DNA of 64,000 nucleotides from positions 1 through 64,000 of the forward strand of contig JBAMJV010011008.1 of the NCBI GenBank assembly GCA_037951105.1, read 5' to 3'. The notes under the pieces are model-generated. The model saw only the letters and a program-made list of their open reading frames with translations. It did not search any database and was not told the origin of the DNA. The stretch is from Echinarachnius parma. Its lineage: Eukaryota > Echinodermata > Echinoidea > Clypeasteroida > Echinarachniidae. The translations under genes and the position numbers were made by a program. Below are positions 33,092-45,003 of the stretch, in pieces; position 1 is the stretch's first letter, and every line of letters begins with the position of its first letter.

Positions 33092-34840
33092 CTACAGGTA
33101 CTCAATCTGGCAGTCGTTGCCATCAAAGCTAAACTTGTTGAGGTAGCCGCAGCGAGCGAAGTGGTTGCCACTGGGGTACGGGGGGCTGCCACCCGCACTG
33201 CCGCCGCAAACGCCCTGGCTCTGATCTCTCTCCCAGTTGTTGCCGTTGAGCAGCCCCTTGAGCTCAAACCAGCCTTCCTCGGTCTTGCTGCAATCCATGT
33301 TGATGTCCAGCATCCAGTGATGTTCGCCCCACTGGTTGAGCGACGTGTAGCCATAGCCATCCTGCTCCACGGTGGCGAAGTACCCTTCCTGGTTGGTCGT
33401 CCAGACCAGGGGGGAGCCTTCGGGGTAGTATCCGTTGTAGTTGCCCTGGTTGGGTTCCCCTCCGTACCAGTCAAGGAAGTCATCCCCATTGGACCAGGCG
33501 TTGAATTTTTCGTTGCTGCCGCCGGTGTTGTGGGAGATCGGCAACGCGCAGTTGCTGGTTTCCGCGTCGTTTGTGCAGCCGGAACGTTTGCTGTGGTCGA
33601 TTCCTCCCCGGATGAACAGATCCTGACCGTTGACCGTCGGCTTATAGATGAAGATCACGGTGCGCTCCCAACCAGCTGGTGCTGTCGGCTGAGGTCCCGC
33701 AGGTGGATCGGTGGGGTATAATGGCGCATCTGTGGGGTACAATGGCGCATCGGTGGGGTAGAATGGTGCATCAGTTGGGTAAACAGGTGCCTGGGTGGGT
33801 GCCAATGGGTCAGAGGTCGGAACTACTATCGGTCCGTTCATGGTTGCACCAATATGGATGAAGAGAAGAGTATCCTCACCGTTGTTATCGACATAGATGT
33901 CAGCATATCCTGACGAATCCACGACCACTGTGTCATACCCGGTGCAGGTGTCCGTGTCGGGGTCAAAATCAACCACGGCAAGGTTGCAGTATTCTCCGGC
34001 GGGCAGTCCCGTCTGGAGTCGGGAGTCAATGGGCGACCAGTCGCGGTTGATGGCGATGAAGGCGCGGTTCCCGCGAGAGAACGCAATCCTCTGGTAGTCA
34101 CCCCACCAGTTCTGGACGGGCTCATCCCCAGCCTGGTTGCGCCACTCCACCATGTTCTTGATGGCCCTCCAGCGATGCTCGCAGATCCACCCACCGGCGC
34201 ATGTGCCATCGTCATTAAAGGTGGGGTCCTGGATGCTCCAGTCGCCGTTTGCAGGCGGTCCCGTCCAGTCCACATCGAAGTCGTAGCTGCTCATAATGCG
34301 GGGGAAGCCGTGCGGCCAGGACAGCATGTAGGCGATGGCCATCTTGTAATATCTGGGGCTCTTGTGGGTGACCAGGAACCCGCCGCCACCGTGTCCACGC
34401 TGGTTGTCGTGGTTGTCGATGAACACCAGCCCGTCATCGTCGCTCAGCTTGACGCCCCATGTGCCGAAGCTCTGGAAGTTGCTGATCTGGTTGCTTCCGC
34501 CGTCGCGGAAAGCCTCGCTTATCTCCTTCCCGTAGATGAAGTCCGTCACCCTGGCGATGCCACTGTATTCCCCTGCCGAGACCGCCTCCCCGCTGTTCTG
34601 GTCGATCACCTCCTGGAAGAAGAACGCGCGGCTGCCTGCAGGGAAGTAATCTGTGTTAAGATCGTCGGTCGCGTCGAAGATCGCCTGTATATCGCCGGGC
34701 CACATGTGCTTGGCGGCATCAATTCGGAATCCGGCCACACCGATGTTGATCAGGTCGTTGAAGTAGTCGACGACCATCTTACGCACGTGGTCCTGGGAGT
34801 GGTCCAGATCTTGGAGACCGACCAGGTTGCAGTTTCTGAC
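33092..34840 (-). CDS. Amylase coding exon 4 (1749 nt)
   Basis: It starts [12 protein letters not shown] after the acceptor AAAACCAG and ends QIEYL plus TAG. This single exon carries the catalytic triad, the domain C region, the repeat linker and the whole extra C-terminal domain. The reading frame is open throughout and GC content is far above the flanks. Confidence 0.97.
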   Translation of the reverse strand, partial: VRNCNLVGLQDLDHSQDHVRKMVVDYFNDLINIGVAGFRIDAAKHMWPGDIQAIFDATDDLNTDYFPAGSRAFFFQEVIDQNSGEAVSAGEYSGIARVTDFIYGKEISEAFRDGGSNQISNFQSFGTWGVKLSDDDGLVFIDNHDNQRGHGGGGFLVTHKSPRYYKMAIAYMLSWPHGFPRIMSSYDFDVDWTGPPANGDWSIQDPTFNDDGTCAGGWICEHRWRAIKNMVEWRNQAGDEPVQNWWGDYQRIAFSRGNRAFIAINRDWSPIDSRLQTGLPAGEYCNLAVVDFDPDTDTCTGYDTVVVDSSGYADIYVDNNGEDTLLFIHIGATMNGPIVVPTSDPLAPTQAPVYPTDAPFYPTDAPLYPTDAPLYPTDPPAGPQPTAPAGWERTVIFIYKPTVNGQDLFIRGGIDHSKRSGCTNDAETSNCALPISHNTGGSNEKFNAWSNGDDFLDWYGGEPNQGNYNGYYPEGSPLVWTTNQEGYFATVEQDGYGYTSLNQWGEHHWMLDINMDCSKTEEGWFELKGLLNGNNWERDQSQGVCGGSAGGSPPYPSGNHFARCGYLNKFSFDGNDCQIEYL

Positions 34841-37800
34841 CTGGTTTTTAGTTAGAGAAGGCATGGCAAAGGAGAATGTTCGTTATATGCCCGATTTATA
34901 TATGGATAATCATTCGCGCTTATTTAAAGTCGGTTGCATCATCAAAAACGTCTAAAACTTCGCTCGTATTAGTTTCACACTTCAACTTACAATAAGAAGA
35001 TTATTAGATCACAAAGTAGAGTTATACAGAGATTTACAAGACTTCTATATCTTCATATTATCATTACATTTTGTACGTATGATTATATTTTATCAATCAA
35101 AATATACATCGTGCATCATCATTTATTTTGATGTTATCTTATCACTGTCTTTTCTTCAGAGCGCATCCTCTTAAACGTCAGAATGATAATGATAATTTCA
35201 TGTGTCGTCAATTCAATCATAATGTCATTTACTGTCTATACGAGGGGCTTTTTAGGGGTTTTCAAGAGACGTTCACCGGGATGTTTTGGAAATGAACATT
35301 CTGTCTCGACAGTAATCAATGTTTCACCTTTAACTCATTCAAGGTCAGGCTATTAACTTTTTGAACGCCCCTCGTACGAGTTAAATAATATATTACCAAC
35401 ACAATTACTTACAATATTTGCATCATTGTAGGTGTTGATCATGCCATCGCCAGTTGTACACTTTCCTGTCGGGACGTTGAAGTTTACCGAGGTGAAAGGC
35501 ACTCCGTAAAAGTCGAAAGTAGTCGTGTCGTAACTACTGCCTCCGCTACCAACTCCATTTCCTAAATTGTAAGAAAATGTGTAACAATAGATATTTAAAT
35601 TGAACGTGAGCAAAGAAAAATAAGTTTCGCCGGGAATCGAACCCGAGACCTCCGGACTGCTAGACCGGTGCTCAACCATCGAAACCACAAAGATCCTTGC
35701 ATGGGGGACGCTCCCATGAAACCCTTTTCATTGCTCGAACAGTCAGAAGCTTTATAAACCGGGCACTTACCCAATGATAGTTATTTTATTCAATCGACTT
35801 TTCTAACAAAGTGCGCGGGATCACGCGAAATGATGCAGCTTTTCATTCATTAAATTCAAACAAAAGGAAACTGACTAGAAATATTGTAAATGATTGAAAA
35901 TGAGCAAAGAAAAATGGGCTTCGCCGGGAATCAAACCCGAGACCTCCGGAGGTGTGTGTAATTAACGTATAATTATTATATTATTATTGTATTTGTAACC
36001 AGCATATACAAGATGTTGATGCATACCGTAACTATATACATATAAATACACACAAGGAGGTATAAGAAAGTATACTAAGCATCAACAATGCATAATATAG
36101 CAGGGAATAATATTACGTATAAAATATGTCATATTAAAAGTTGAAAGTGGTTGCGTCCATCTGTTTCCGCGAAGTTCCAATTTAAAACATGATAGTTATA
36201 GCATATACAATATCAAGATATTGTATTGCCAATGCCTACATTACACTTGTTTCTAAGATAACATTGGAATAGATAAAAGTACATATTGAAAAGGGAATAT
36301 ATTGTAATCCGTGTATCTTGCGTGAGCTCTGAACTTCCGTTCCCACTTCCCACAATTCCGAAGCCAATGTCCCCACCGTGTGGAGGGGGTAATACCACTC
36401 AAGGGCAATTAGGCATCCTCCTCCACACATTTTCCTCCTTTGAACCCCCACCCCCTCCCCCTCCCCCTCCCCCTTCCAGGAATAATTTGTCCAGGTAGTA
36501 GTTATTTAGTCTAGTTGTCCTAGTGGGCACTTGTCCGGCCGTGGTGATTGGGTACTCGCGTATATTGGCAATACGGTATGTGCCGCTTTGAAGACCCCTT
36601 TTTTCGGAGCCGACCGCCGCTCAATCTATATAATTATATCTCCACCAAAAGGAGATTTCAAACCCTATTTTTTTTCTTCAGGAAAGCTCTAAAATTACAA
36701 TTTCTTTCATGAATTTTTTATGGCAATAATCTCGCAACTTTTGAAATTTTGCCTACAAAAGGTGGACAAGATGTTTAAGGGTCAAATTTTCTTTTTTAAA
36801 GGCTGCTTGGCAGCTCTTATTAAGGGTCTCATTTACTTCACACAAAAAGCCGCTTTTTAAACCTATAGATAAACGATACCCGCTCTTTAGACCTATGAGT
36901 AAAACATATCCGCTCTATAGACAAACTTTACAGCTCCAAAGACCCTATTTTTTCTTCCAACTCTTGCTTACCGGCGTCTTCGCCACACATGTGATTCACG
37001 ACGGCGTCCACGTAGATGCGCACACCCACTGTGTTACACCGCTGCACCATGTCCACGAACTGTGCGCGCGTACCACGACGGCTTTCGAGCTTGTAGCTGA
37101 TTGGCTGATAGCTCTCGTACCAGGGGCGCCTCACGTTCTTGTCCCAGTCCGGTTCGAAGATGACGCGATGCTCGTGAGGGGGCGAGATCTGCACGCCGCC
37201 GAATCCATGGGGGTCGAGAAAGCTGAAAACAGAAACATAATTAAAATATTGATTAATAATCAGTTCATAGATTTTTTAATAATATGAGGTAGATACCAAA
37301 GCATTCTGTTTACTTACACAAAGCTCGACCTAGTTTTAATTCAGTGTTGCTTAAATAGTATAGAAAAACAAAAATGTCAATGCGATGTTCGAAAATATTG
37401 GTTCAATAGAGAGGTCATTAAAAGCAATTTAAAAGCAACTTTGGTATTTTAACGACAATATGCAGCAGGCTGTATACATTTCTTAAATTATCGAATAAAT
37501 TAATGTTGAGGCCCAACATTCATTCCAATCGGATATATTAATGGATATTTCATATGTTTCTGAACCGATTTTGATCAAACCAAGTTTATTTGGTATGCGA
37601 ACTCATGTACCCTATCAAATAATACACTTAGTTTATCATTACCTCACAAATAAATTATTTTGAAGCGCCCTCTAAACCCAAACTGTACTCTCCCTTTAAA
37701 ACATATTGTAAGTTGAGTAAGTAACAAAGGACCACTCCCTACCCCAACACGTCTTTCTCTGTTTTACAAAATGGTTTAGCGTTTTAATAATACTCGGGAA

Positions 37801-38754
37801 TTGGACTTAGGACATGAATTGAGTTGGAATCTGTTTCATTGCCAGTCAAATAAATTGGGAAGTGGTACGCATAGGAGCAGGAGGCGGGAGGGGGCTGCAT
37901 GGGGCTACAGCCCCCTGGAGTTTTGAAAACGGCCGTATTATCGGCCAAAAGGCATGTCATATATACGTGCAAACTCATATCGTATATATTTGAGCCAAAT
38001 CATGTCATATTCGGGAAAAGTCATGAAAAGTTGATAATTTTCAGGCGGTTAATTCGTGATAACTGTTGTTTTTGTTGCTTTTCAGGTGAAACATGGGGAA
38101 GATGGTATTCGGGCAAAATACCACAGTCCCCTAAAAAAGAGCCCTTATGCTGATGGAGACACAATTCGGGGGCACATATCCCACGGCTCCAGCTTCACCA
38201 CTTTTTCGTGTAGCTGTGACAAATGTTATATCAACTTAGTTATTATTCGACTGTTAGCATTCTTTTCATTATCTTCTCATTCTTTTTTACGAATAACATA
38301 TTTTATGTGTTTAAATACCATTTTTAACGTGATATTTTGACAATTTGCTCTGATAAATAAATAAACAAATTATGTATAATACGACTCATTCATATGTTTA
38401 ATTTTTGAACGTAATTATTGAATTGATAATTGATTATTATATGAACACATAGCTCATTTCAATTCACTTCTTTTTATTTCACTTTTTCATTTGCTTTGTT
38501 TTAGTTTCGTTTCACTTCATTTCATTCCATTCCATTCCATCGAATTCATGTCATTGCCCTTCATATCATTTCATTTATATTCATTTAATTTAATGTTATT
38601 TATTGTTTTCATACGTTTCGCATTCGTTGGCGATGGCGTTCCAATTCCACTCGAAGAGATGCACCATGGCCGTGCGCCCGTAGGCTGTTCGGGGATCCTT
38701 GTACGTCGCCTGAGTCCCGGCGACCAGGCATAGTACCAGCAGGGTTAACTTCAT
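33092..38754 (-). CDS. Secreted alpha-amylase with extra C-terminal domain
   Basis: Complete gene in four coding exons: 38754-38615, 37222-36972, 35561-35413 and 34840-33092 (stop TAG), 2289 nt, 762 aa. All introns are GT-AG and phases agree (2, 1, 0). Residues 1-16 ([16 protein letters not shown]) are a signal peptide. The GH13 animal-type core follows: VVNHMCG (calcium ligand Asn), GFRIDAAKH (nucleophile about Asp221), FFFQEVID (acid/base about Glu257), [12 protein letters not shown] (about Asp325), plus the Arg/Asn/Arg set that binds chloride in animal amylases (about R219, N323, R361). Residues about 521-570 are a Pro/Thr linker with YPTDAPL heptads. Residues about 571-762 form an added domain with six cysteines ([20 protein letters not shown] start). 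It hydrolyses internal alpha-1,4 bonds of starch and glycogen, probably in the gut. The added domain may bind substrate; that is inference. Confident for the amylase assignment. Confidence 0.96.
33706..33790 (-). repeat. In-frame 21-bp repeat in the amylase linker
   Basis: Four or more 21-bp units encode YPTDAP(V/F/L) heptads. Unit number is likely to vary between alleles, as for other coding minisatellites. Confidence 0.85.
35413..35561 (-). CDS. Amylase coding exon 3
   Basis: Acceptor CAATTTAG, donor GTAAGT. It encodes [12 protein letters not shown] to [16 protein letters not shown]; the [12 protein letters not shown] block is the usual amylase context before VRNC. Ends in phase 0. Confidence 0.94.
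35596..35753 (-). mobile_element. tRNA-derived SINE
   Basis: On the minus strand a tRNA-like stretch reads GATGGTTGAGCACCGGTCTA and on to GGGTTCGATTCCCGGCGAA (A-box-like and perfect B-box words), followed by TTTTTCTTTGCTCA. It shares the flanking GCTCG-NNGTCAGAAGCTT block with the copy at 48608. It lies in the amylase intron. The anticodon-side pairing is not that of a working tRNA. Confidence 0.75.
35898..35954 (-). mobile_element. Truncated SINE copy
   Basis: Shares GAGCAAAGAAAAATGGGCTTCGCCGGGAATCAAACCCGAGACCTCCGG-type sequence (B-box region and 3' end) with the SINE 300 bp away, then stops abruptly. Confidence 0.7.
36430..36945. repeat. C-run bounded repeat, relative of 59550 element
   Basis: After a C-rich run (about 36446-36475) it contains GTATGTGCCGCTTTGAAGAC, CCGCTC-ATAGAC and TACAGCTCCAAAGACCCTAT. 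The same words occur in 59580-60000. The element is in the amylase intron; its right boundary merges into the exon 2 flank. Confidence 0.55.
36972..37222 (-). CDS. Amylase coding exon 2
   Basis: Acceptor TGTTTTCAG, donor GTAAGC. It encodes [19 protein letters not shown] to VNHMCGEDA, with the first substrate-binding and calcium-binding blocks of GH13 amylases. Ends in phase 1. Confidence 0.95.
37500..37699. mobile_element. Right half of a TTAAAGGG-family MITE
   Basis: Shares TTCTGAACCGATTTTGATCA and AGCGCCCTCTAAACCCAAAC-TGTACT-TCCCTTTAA with the copy at 40178-40724. The left end is absent. Confidence 0.7.
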
Positions 38755-38762
38755 CTTCTCGC
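38615..38762 (-). CDS. Amylase coding exon 1
   Basis: The acceptor TTTTAACAG leads into 8 bases of 5' UTR and ATG at 38754-38752. It encodes the signal peptide and [20 protein letters not shown] through NECE. Donor GTATGA; ends in phase 2. Confidence 0.93.
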
Positions 38763-39244
38763 CTGTTAAAAATTGATGAGATCAATTTAAAGGGACCTAA
38801 TACCATTGTCGAAATCCACAAAACTTACGAACTCTAGCGGTTCTTGTATGGCTATAATAGTTGTATGTGTATTACCAATGGAAGCATGGAACACATATTT
38901 TGTTTATCTTCCATTATAAACATATGTATAATTGAAGTGTTCAGATTTTAAATAATCTATTGGAGAATTATAACTGTGTACAAAATCAGTGCAATGAGTT
39001 AGCGAATATCACCTTGCATTTTCGCTCATTTCTTGGTCATTTGACATTCATTTATTTATCTTGGAATTTTCACACATCACACAGTGGACATAATTATCAA
39101 ACCACATAAATATAATTATATCTTTTCAACCCTTGGTCATATTCCGCACATGTCAGCAATGTGATTATATTATAGTATAGATCCCAGTTTAATAAACAAA
39201 AGTTGAGTGATATTAATTTATGACAATGCTAGCTTTATACTTAC

Positions 39245-39270
39245 CGTGGTGTAGCCAGGATTTTGTTCAA

Positions 39271-39303
<33 letters not shown>

Positions 39304-39605
39304 TATCGTCGGCCAAATTTCCGAGACCGAGACCAGGACGAGTCAAAACAATTTGAGGCCGAGACCAAGACCATTGTTTGAGAATCGTGTAAGCGGGGGG
39401 GGGGGGGGGGGGGGGGGGGGTTTCGAAGCCGAGACCGAGTACCTTCAAAATTTTCGAGACGAAGACCAGGATCCTTCAAAATTTTCGAGGCCGAGACTAT
39501 TAGTAATGATGGTCGAGGCCGCTAAAAAGAGGTCTAGAGACCAGCTACAAGTTGTTGTTGAACCCCCCCCCCCCCCCCCCCCAACCCTCCCCCTCCCCCC
39601 TGGGT
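39245..39605. repeat. G-run element with GAGACCGAGACC repeats
   Basis: Begins GTGTAGCCAGGATTTTGTTCAAG and a G run (39271-39300); a second G run is at 39396-39420 and a C run at 39564-39582 ends near GGGTACGCC. Between them GAGACCGAGACCAGGACGAG variants recur five times. The outer ends look like inverted copies of the GGNGTAGCC motif. Confidence 0.6.
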
Positions 39606-40177
39606 ACGCCTATATATGGCTACTTATAAAGCGCCGCTTATCGAAACCCGGTCGTCGTATATATAACACTGCAGTCAACCGAGCACATTGAGTGCGCATT
39701 TTCCACTCCCTGGGGATCATTCCAGGTTTTCCAGCAAGGCGCTTCGTAAGCGCACATATTATTGCTGATGAACCACGTTCCTATCCTTCCGGGTACACAT
39801 TTATCATGTTATTAATACCCTTCACATCGATGGAATTGATCATGGAGATTTCGAGACAAAACGCCCCAACACTACGAAAATCCGTGTTCATTATCGAAGA
39901 AATACTGTATCATAATTATGTTCAAATTGATCCCGGGAAATTTATGAGATCGATTCATGATTACTATCTTGCATTATCCGTGGAATAGTATAGTGGGAAC
40001 ACAAAAGTATATTACGACTTTTAGCATCTTATTTTCAATATTGGAAGGGAAATAGGTCCCCGCGATCAGGCAGAACACCAACGGGATTAAAATCGTCGTC
40101 TGTTCAAATTGATGAGCTAACTTATAATATTTTATTTTGTATCTAAGCGAAGAGGCGTATGACTAATCTTTTGCGGC

Positions 40178-40724
40178 TTAAAGGGATAGTACAGTTCTGG
40201 TCAAACTGAATTTAAGTAACTAAAACTGTCAGTTATCATAAAACAAAATCGTTCAATAATGCTTGAATAGAAGAAAAACATAAAAATTGCCAAGTTACAG
40301 GGCTGTTTTCCGTTCAAAAAGCATTCGTTAAACAGCTAACACAATATGGCACCCTCCTTACACCTGAACGTTTCAATCAGTTTTTAATTTTTAAAATGTG
40401 AATGTGATGATTGGTTAAAAGATTATTCATTACAAAGATCATTACAAAAAAATTATGCCACGTTGGTATACTTTCAAAGATGTGTAGAATATATACATTT
40501 TGTCTTAAGTTACTGAATAAATCTTGGGCCCAATCATATTTTATTCCAATATTTATGGACATTTTATCCATTCCTGAACCGATGTTGATCAAAAAAAGTT
40601 TATTCTGTATTTGATTGTTTTCTTCTTCAAATGTTGCACTTTATTTATTTTGTTCATAACAGGTACCTTACAAAAAAATATTTCTCAAAGCGCCCTCTTA
40701 ACCAAGACTGTACTATCCCTTTAA
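40178..40724. mobile_element. MITE, 547 bp, TTAAAGGGATAGT ends
   Basis: Ends TTAAAGGGATAGTACAGTTC and GACTGTACTATCCCTTTAA. Interior AAAGCGCCCTCTTAACC. It lies in the first amylase intron. Confidence 0.85.
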
Positions 40725-41192
40725 TTAGTATTGTATAGTGCATGAATGATTTGCAATTTACGGTACATATTTAAACATTATTATTACTGGGATTTCAGAA
40801 CATTTCAGAACAAGGGAAAAGACAAAAAACAAATTTGCATGATTATTGATAGAAGAGATCACTCATTCCAATAACTTCATAAGATTGTTAAAAAAAGTGA
40901 TATTTGAGGCTTCAATCAAATTATTATACCAATATCATTGTAAGGTTCTTCAGAATGATGTGTGCTAGTCTCAACATTAAAATAGAGAACAAAGATGTCA
41001 TATTTTATCACCAATGGATAATTATCATGTGTGAAGAGGACAATTTTCTCTCATGTCACTGACGAGAATTATTTTGATATCTGTAGAACAAAAACAAAAT
41101 AATCGCATTGTATATATATTGCATATATTGCATATATATATAGTTCAAAACTATTATTCCAAGATAAATTAAATTATATAAAAAACACTCAC

Positions 41193-41270
41193 CTAATAGC
41201 ATCCGCAGGAGTTGAAAGAAAATGCAGACCTTTTTCTCAATGTCCAGGTTCGGAACATTGACAGATCGTT
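41193..41270 (-). other. Probable amylase 5' UTR exon
   Basis: On the minus strand GCTATTAG is followed by a strong GTGAGTG donor at 41192, and the coding exon acceptor at 38763 lacks any other visible partner. A TATA-like AAATAAATAGG lies roughly 30 bp upstream of the proposed start. The exact transcription start is not known. Confidence 0.5.
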
Positions 41271-41298
41271 ACAAAATTACTGTCTCCTTAAGCCCTCC

Positions 41299-41311
41299 TA
41301 TTTATTTGCTT
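41299..41311 (-). promoter_or_regulatory. TATA-like box of the amylase promoter
   Basis: The minus strand reads GCAAATAAATAGG just upstream of the proposed 5' UTR exon. Supported by position only. Confidence 0.4.
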
Positions 41312-41626
41312 CACGGATCCAAATAAGGAATTAAAGGGGCGGTGAAGAGGGGGGGGGGGGGGGGCATCTCCCCCTAAACAAATTGTAAGATGATACACGA
41401 TTGAAATTATTCATCTTTACTTTAAACGGGAATTCATAAATGTATTTTAAATTTAATTTTCATAATCAATCCATCCTCCATCTTCACCTCCCCTCCACCC
41501 TCCTCCTCATCCTAACCAACAACATCATCATCATTATCAGCATCATCAACACCACTACATCCTTACCATCCTCACCATATATTCTTCATCATTTTCACCA
41601 TCATCAGCGTATTTAGCATTGATCAG

Positions 41627-41627
<1 letters not shown>

Positions 41628-41715
<88 letters not shown>

Positions 41716-41738
41716 GATCATCATCATCATCATCATCA
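41628..41738. repeat. ATC trinucleotide microsatellite
   Basis: About 110 bp of (CAT/ATC)n with one GATC interruption near 41716. The long poly-Asp frame on the minus strand is an effect of this repeat. Confidence 0.95.
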
Positions 41739-42969
41739 ACAACAACACAAACAACATATTATGTATGACATCATATAATTTCTTCTCCTTCATAGTCATT
41801 TCCATTGATAAGTTTTCCCCACAAAATGAAGAGGTATACTGGCTATGCCCATGTATGACGAGTTTGCCTCGTATCTTGCAGCCCAGGTGAGGATCTTCCC
41901 ATGGTTTTTAAAGATAGCCTAAATCTTCCGAGATAAACACGTGGTGTTGCATAAGATACGAATCGCATATTCACATTGCATACAGTGTGCTTAATGAGCA
42001 TTTTGTTATTTTCGTTATAAAATTTGCTAAGTAAGTAATTTTTCTCTTCGTGGCCTAGAATGATGACGGATGACCTTTATCTAAATTTAAAATACAAGGA
42101 AATTAAGAGGCGCAGACGGAGAAAATTGTAAATGGTGAGGCCAAGAGGGGTTATATTTTCCCACGATTGGAGCGGTCTAGGCAATAAACACTGTCTTCTA
42201 CTGTGAGATTCTGTTAATTAATGTTTTGTGTTTCTTTGTCACATTTGTATTTTCCGCATGCTGGATATATAGGGTCAGGTAAAGAAGGAGGGCGCGAAGC
42301 AGGAGGGGAGGGGGGGGGGGGGGGGGGGTGTATAGATAGCTTATAGGGGCAGTTCTCATTTCATCAGTTCCTTGCCCCAGTATGCGACGTCACCTGTATT
42401 TGTGTCACTTCTATTAGTCTGTATTAGTCTGCAATGACTTGTATAGATAACAACTGCCCTTCCCCCATCCCTCCTACAAGATAACGAGATTACAATATTT
42501 CTTAGCTCCATATGTCTTTTTTTTTCAGTTAATCAAATACTTGATAAAGAAGGTATAAGACATATAGATGCATTCTTTAATCGAAAACAAAATATATATA
42601 ATGCGTATGTGAATGCAAATTTGGAATTGATAATTGGCAATTAATATTAACATCCATTTAATATCCATATAGTGACGAATGGGTATGAATTCTGCATCCC
42701 AGTTAACCCGTTTATTCCTGTTGTCATGTCATTCCCCATTATGGTAATATGTCATATTTAAAAACATTGAAAACAACATTTTGTATGTTAATATTTCATT
42801 TGTATGTATTGGAAGAGGTATAATAGAAAAATAGCTAGTGCGTACTGTGAAGAAGAAAAAACAACAACCACCACATTAAAATACAAACATAATCATAATG
42901 ACAATTTGTTCCTTTCTATCAGTTCTCATATTTAAATGTTATCAGTAAGGTTGGATGTTTTTGACAACC

Positions 42970-43272
42970 TAAAGGGGTAGTTCAGTTTTTGGTAAAGAGT
43001 TTTTGAAATAGTTGTTGATCTCTATTTAATCATTATTTCAACAAAACATCACATGCATAATTTTGTATGAAAAATGGTTTAAACCAATGCTTTTTTTTAG
43101 AGAGCGCCCTCTTGAGTTTTAAATGCTCTTTTTTGAATGATGACAGGCTTTTTACTTGGTCGTTTGCTATACCTTTCGAGCATGGTGGAGTTATAACTAT
43201 TAGTTTGTAATATCATTGTGCGGGTTGTGGTTACTAAAGTTCAGCCTTACCAAAACTGTACTACCCCTTTAA
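42970..43272. mobile_element. MITE, 303 bp, TAAAGGGGTAGT ends
   Basis: Ends TAAAGGGGTAGTTCAGTTTT and ACTGTACTACCCCTTTA, interior AGAGCGCCCTCTTGAG. Deleted relative of the 548-bp element at 10898. Confidence 0.85.
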
Positions 43273-44340
43273 CGTTTATACCACGTACAAATAAAAACAA
43301 TTAGTTATCGAGAAACGTGATTATCATGTTTTTTTCTTCAAAAATCATATTTGTTTCATTAATGATGCTTACCAGTATATGCCATCACCATTCCCTATAT
43401 AGACCTGCCTAGCAACGATTTACTTATCTTTATAATTATGGAGTTTGCTTACCGGTATATATTTTATATCATAACACACAAACACAAAACTAGTTATGAT
43501 TTATATATTAGCTCCTGATATTAGGCCAAGTACAAAATATGTCCTTTCTTGTCCCCGCCCGCTTCCTTTTTGGACACCACACCAATATTTTTGATATTAC
43601 TATTTAAAAAAATTAGATATTTATTCAGTGTCAAAATTCTGTTTATTTTTGCTTGTTTCTATTCAGTGTAGCTTCTTTGGTGTAACACGGTTCATATTGA
43701 GTTCATATGTAATTGCTGTTTTTGATAACCAGCCATTCCAGCTAGAAAAAACTTTTAAAAGGTTCTTTTGGTAAATTTCTTATGGAATGACAGGTTAATA
43801 TAGTAATGTACATTACTGGTAATATAGTAGTATGACCCAAATTACCTCAGACAAGGTATATTAGGTGTTCTTGGACTTTACAGGGGTCGTATATTGCAGC
43901 ACGTCCACCATGGAAAAATAGCAAATCCAGTATGATAAATACCAAGGGCCTCCTTGCACATCCCTTTTTTCAAAAGTTTGGACGATAAACTGTTGTATAT
44001 TTTCAAACTTGGCCTTATCATATCATATTATGATTGCTTTAGTAAACTGCAATCAATCAAATTATAATAAGTGCCGATGTTGCAATTATTGCAGATATGA
44101 TTTTTATCACCTATATAATTGTCCATCGACGAAAATAAACTTTATGCAGAGATTTTAATCTCCGTGAAGTTTATATTGTCTTCTACTGTGAGATTATGTT
44201 AAATCGTACTTGTTTTGTTACATTTTATATTCCTTGGATTAAAAATATGGGTTATTATTAATAAGACACATTAATTAAATGAAAAATTTATGTAAGCATT
44301 CATGACACGCACGCACGCATGCACGCACACACACACACAC

Positions 44341-44398
44341 ACACATACATACATACATACATACATACATACATACATACATACATACATACATACAC
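44341..44398. repeat. ACAT tetranucleotide microsatellite
   Basis: About twelve ACAT units flanked by short (AC)n tracts on both sides. Confidence 0.93.
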
Positions 44399-44591
44399 AC
44401 ACACAATGCATAATAAGGAATACAAAAACTACACAAAAGACTAGATCAGCGAAAAGAAAAGTATTTTACAAAATGAATTTAATCAAATTTAATTTGACTC
44501 CATTTCTACCATGATCTCAATTTCAATGAACACAAACTACAAATATTAACATTCAAGAATACAAACGTTATGAAAATAAACAAAAAAGAAT

Positions 44592-44773
44592 TACAGTCAA
44601 ACCTGTCTTAGCGGCCACCTGTCTATAGCAGCCAACCTGTCTATAGTGGCCACTCCAAGTGATCCCTTGCAGAGAAAAACAGTGTAATTGAACCTGTCTA
44701 TAGAGGCCACCTGTCTACAGTGGCCACATTTCTTGTCTCCCTTGGGTGGCCACTATAGACAGGTTTGACTGTA
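44592..44773. mobile_element. MITE, 182 bp, TACAGTCAAACCTG ends
   Basis: Ends TACAGTCAAACCTG and CAGGTTTGACTGTA are exact inverted repeats. Interior of repeated GGCCACCTGTCTATAG words. Confidence 0.9.
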
Positions 44774-45003
44774 CATTAAAATGTCAAATTAAGGAAAACA
44801 TATTTCATACTTTCTCCATAGTAAAACAATACACTATTCTTGGGTTTGGAATGCAGCAAAATATGTTTGACATTGATCCTCGATAGAGCTCTGATAGGAA
44901 AAAACCCCTCTTATACAAAAGAAGGAAATTTTGATCGTCCCAGCTCTTGATATTCCTTTGTTTGTTTCTACCCCGACTAACAAGGCTATTTACAAGGTCT
45001 CCA

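Noticed and set aside
33056-34855. Long plus-strand open frames opposite the amylase
   Set aside because: They are antisense shadows of the GC-rich last amylase exon; the minus frame carries all catalytic motifs.
39263-39691. 142-codon frame with Gly and Pro runs
   Set aside because: Runs are G and C homopolymers, and the rest is the GAGACCGAGACC repeat.
41623-41805. Poly-aspartate frame
   Set aside because: Simple translation of the ATC microsatellite.
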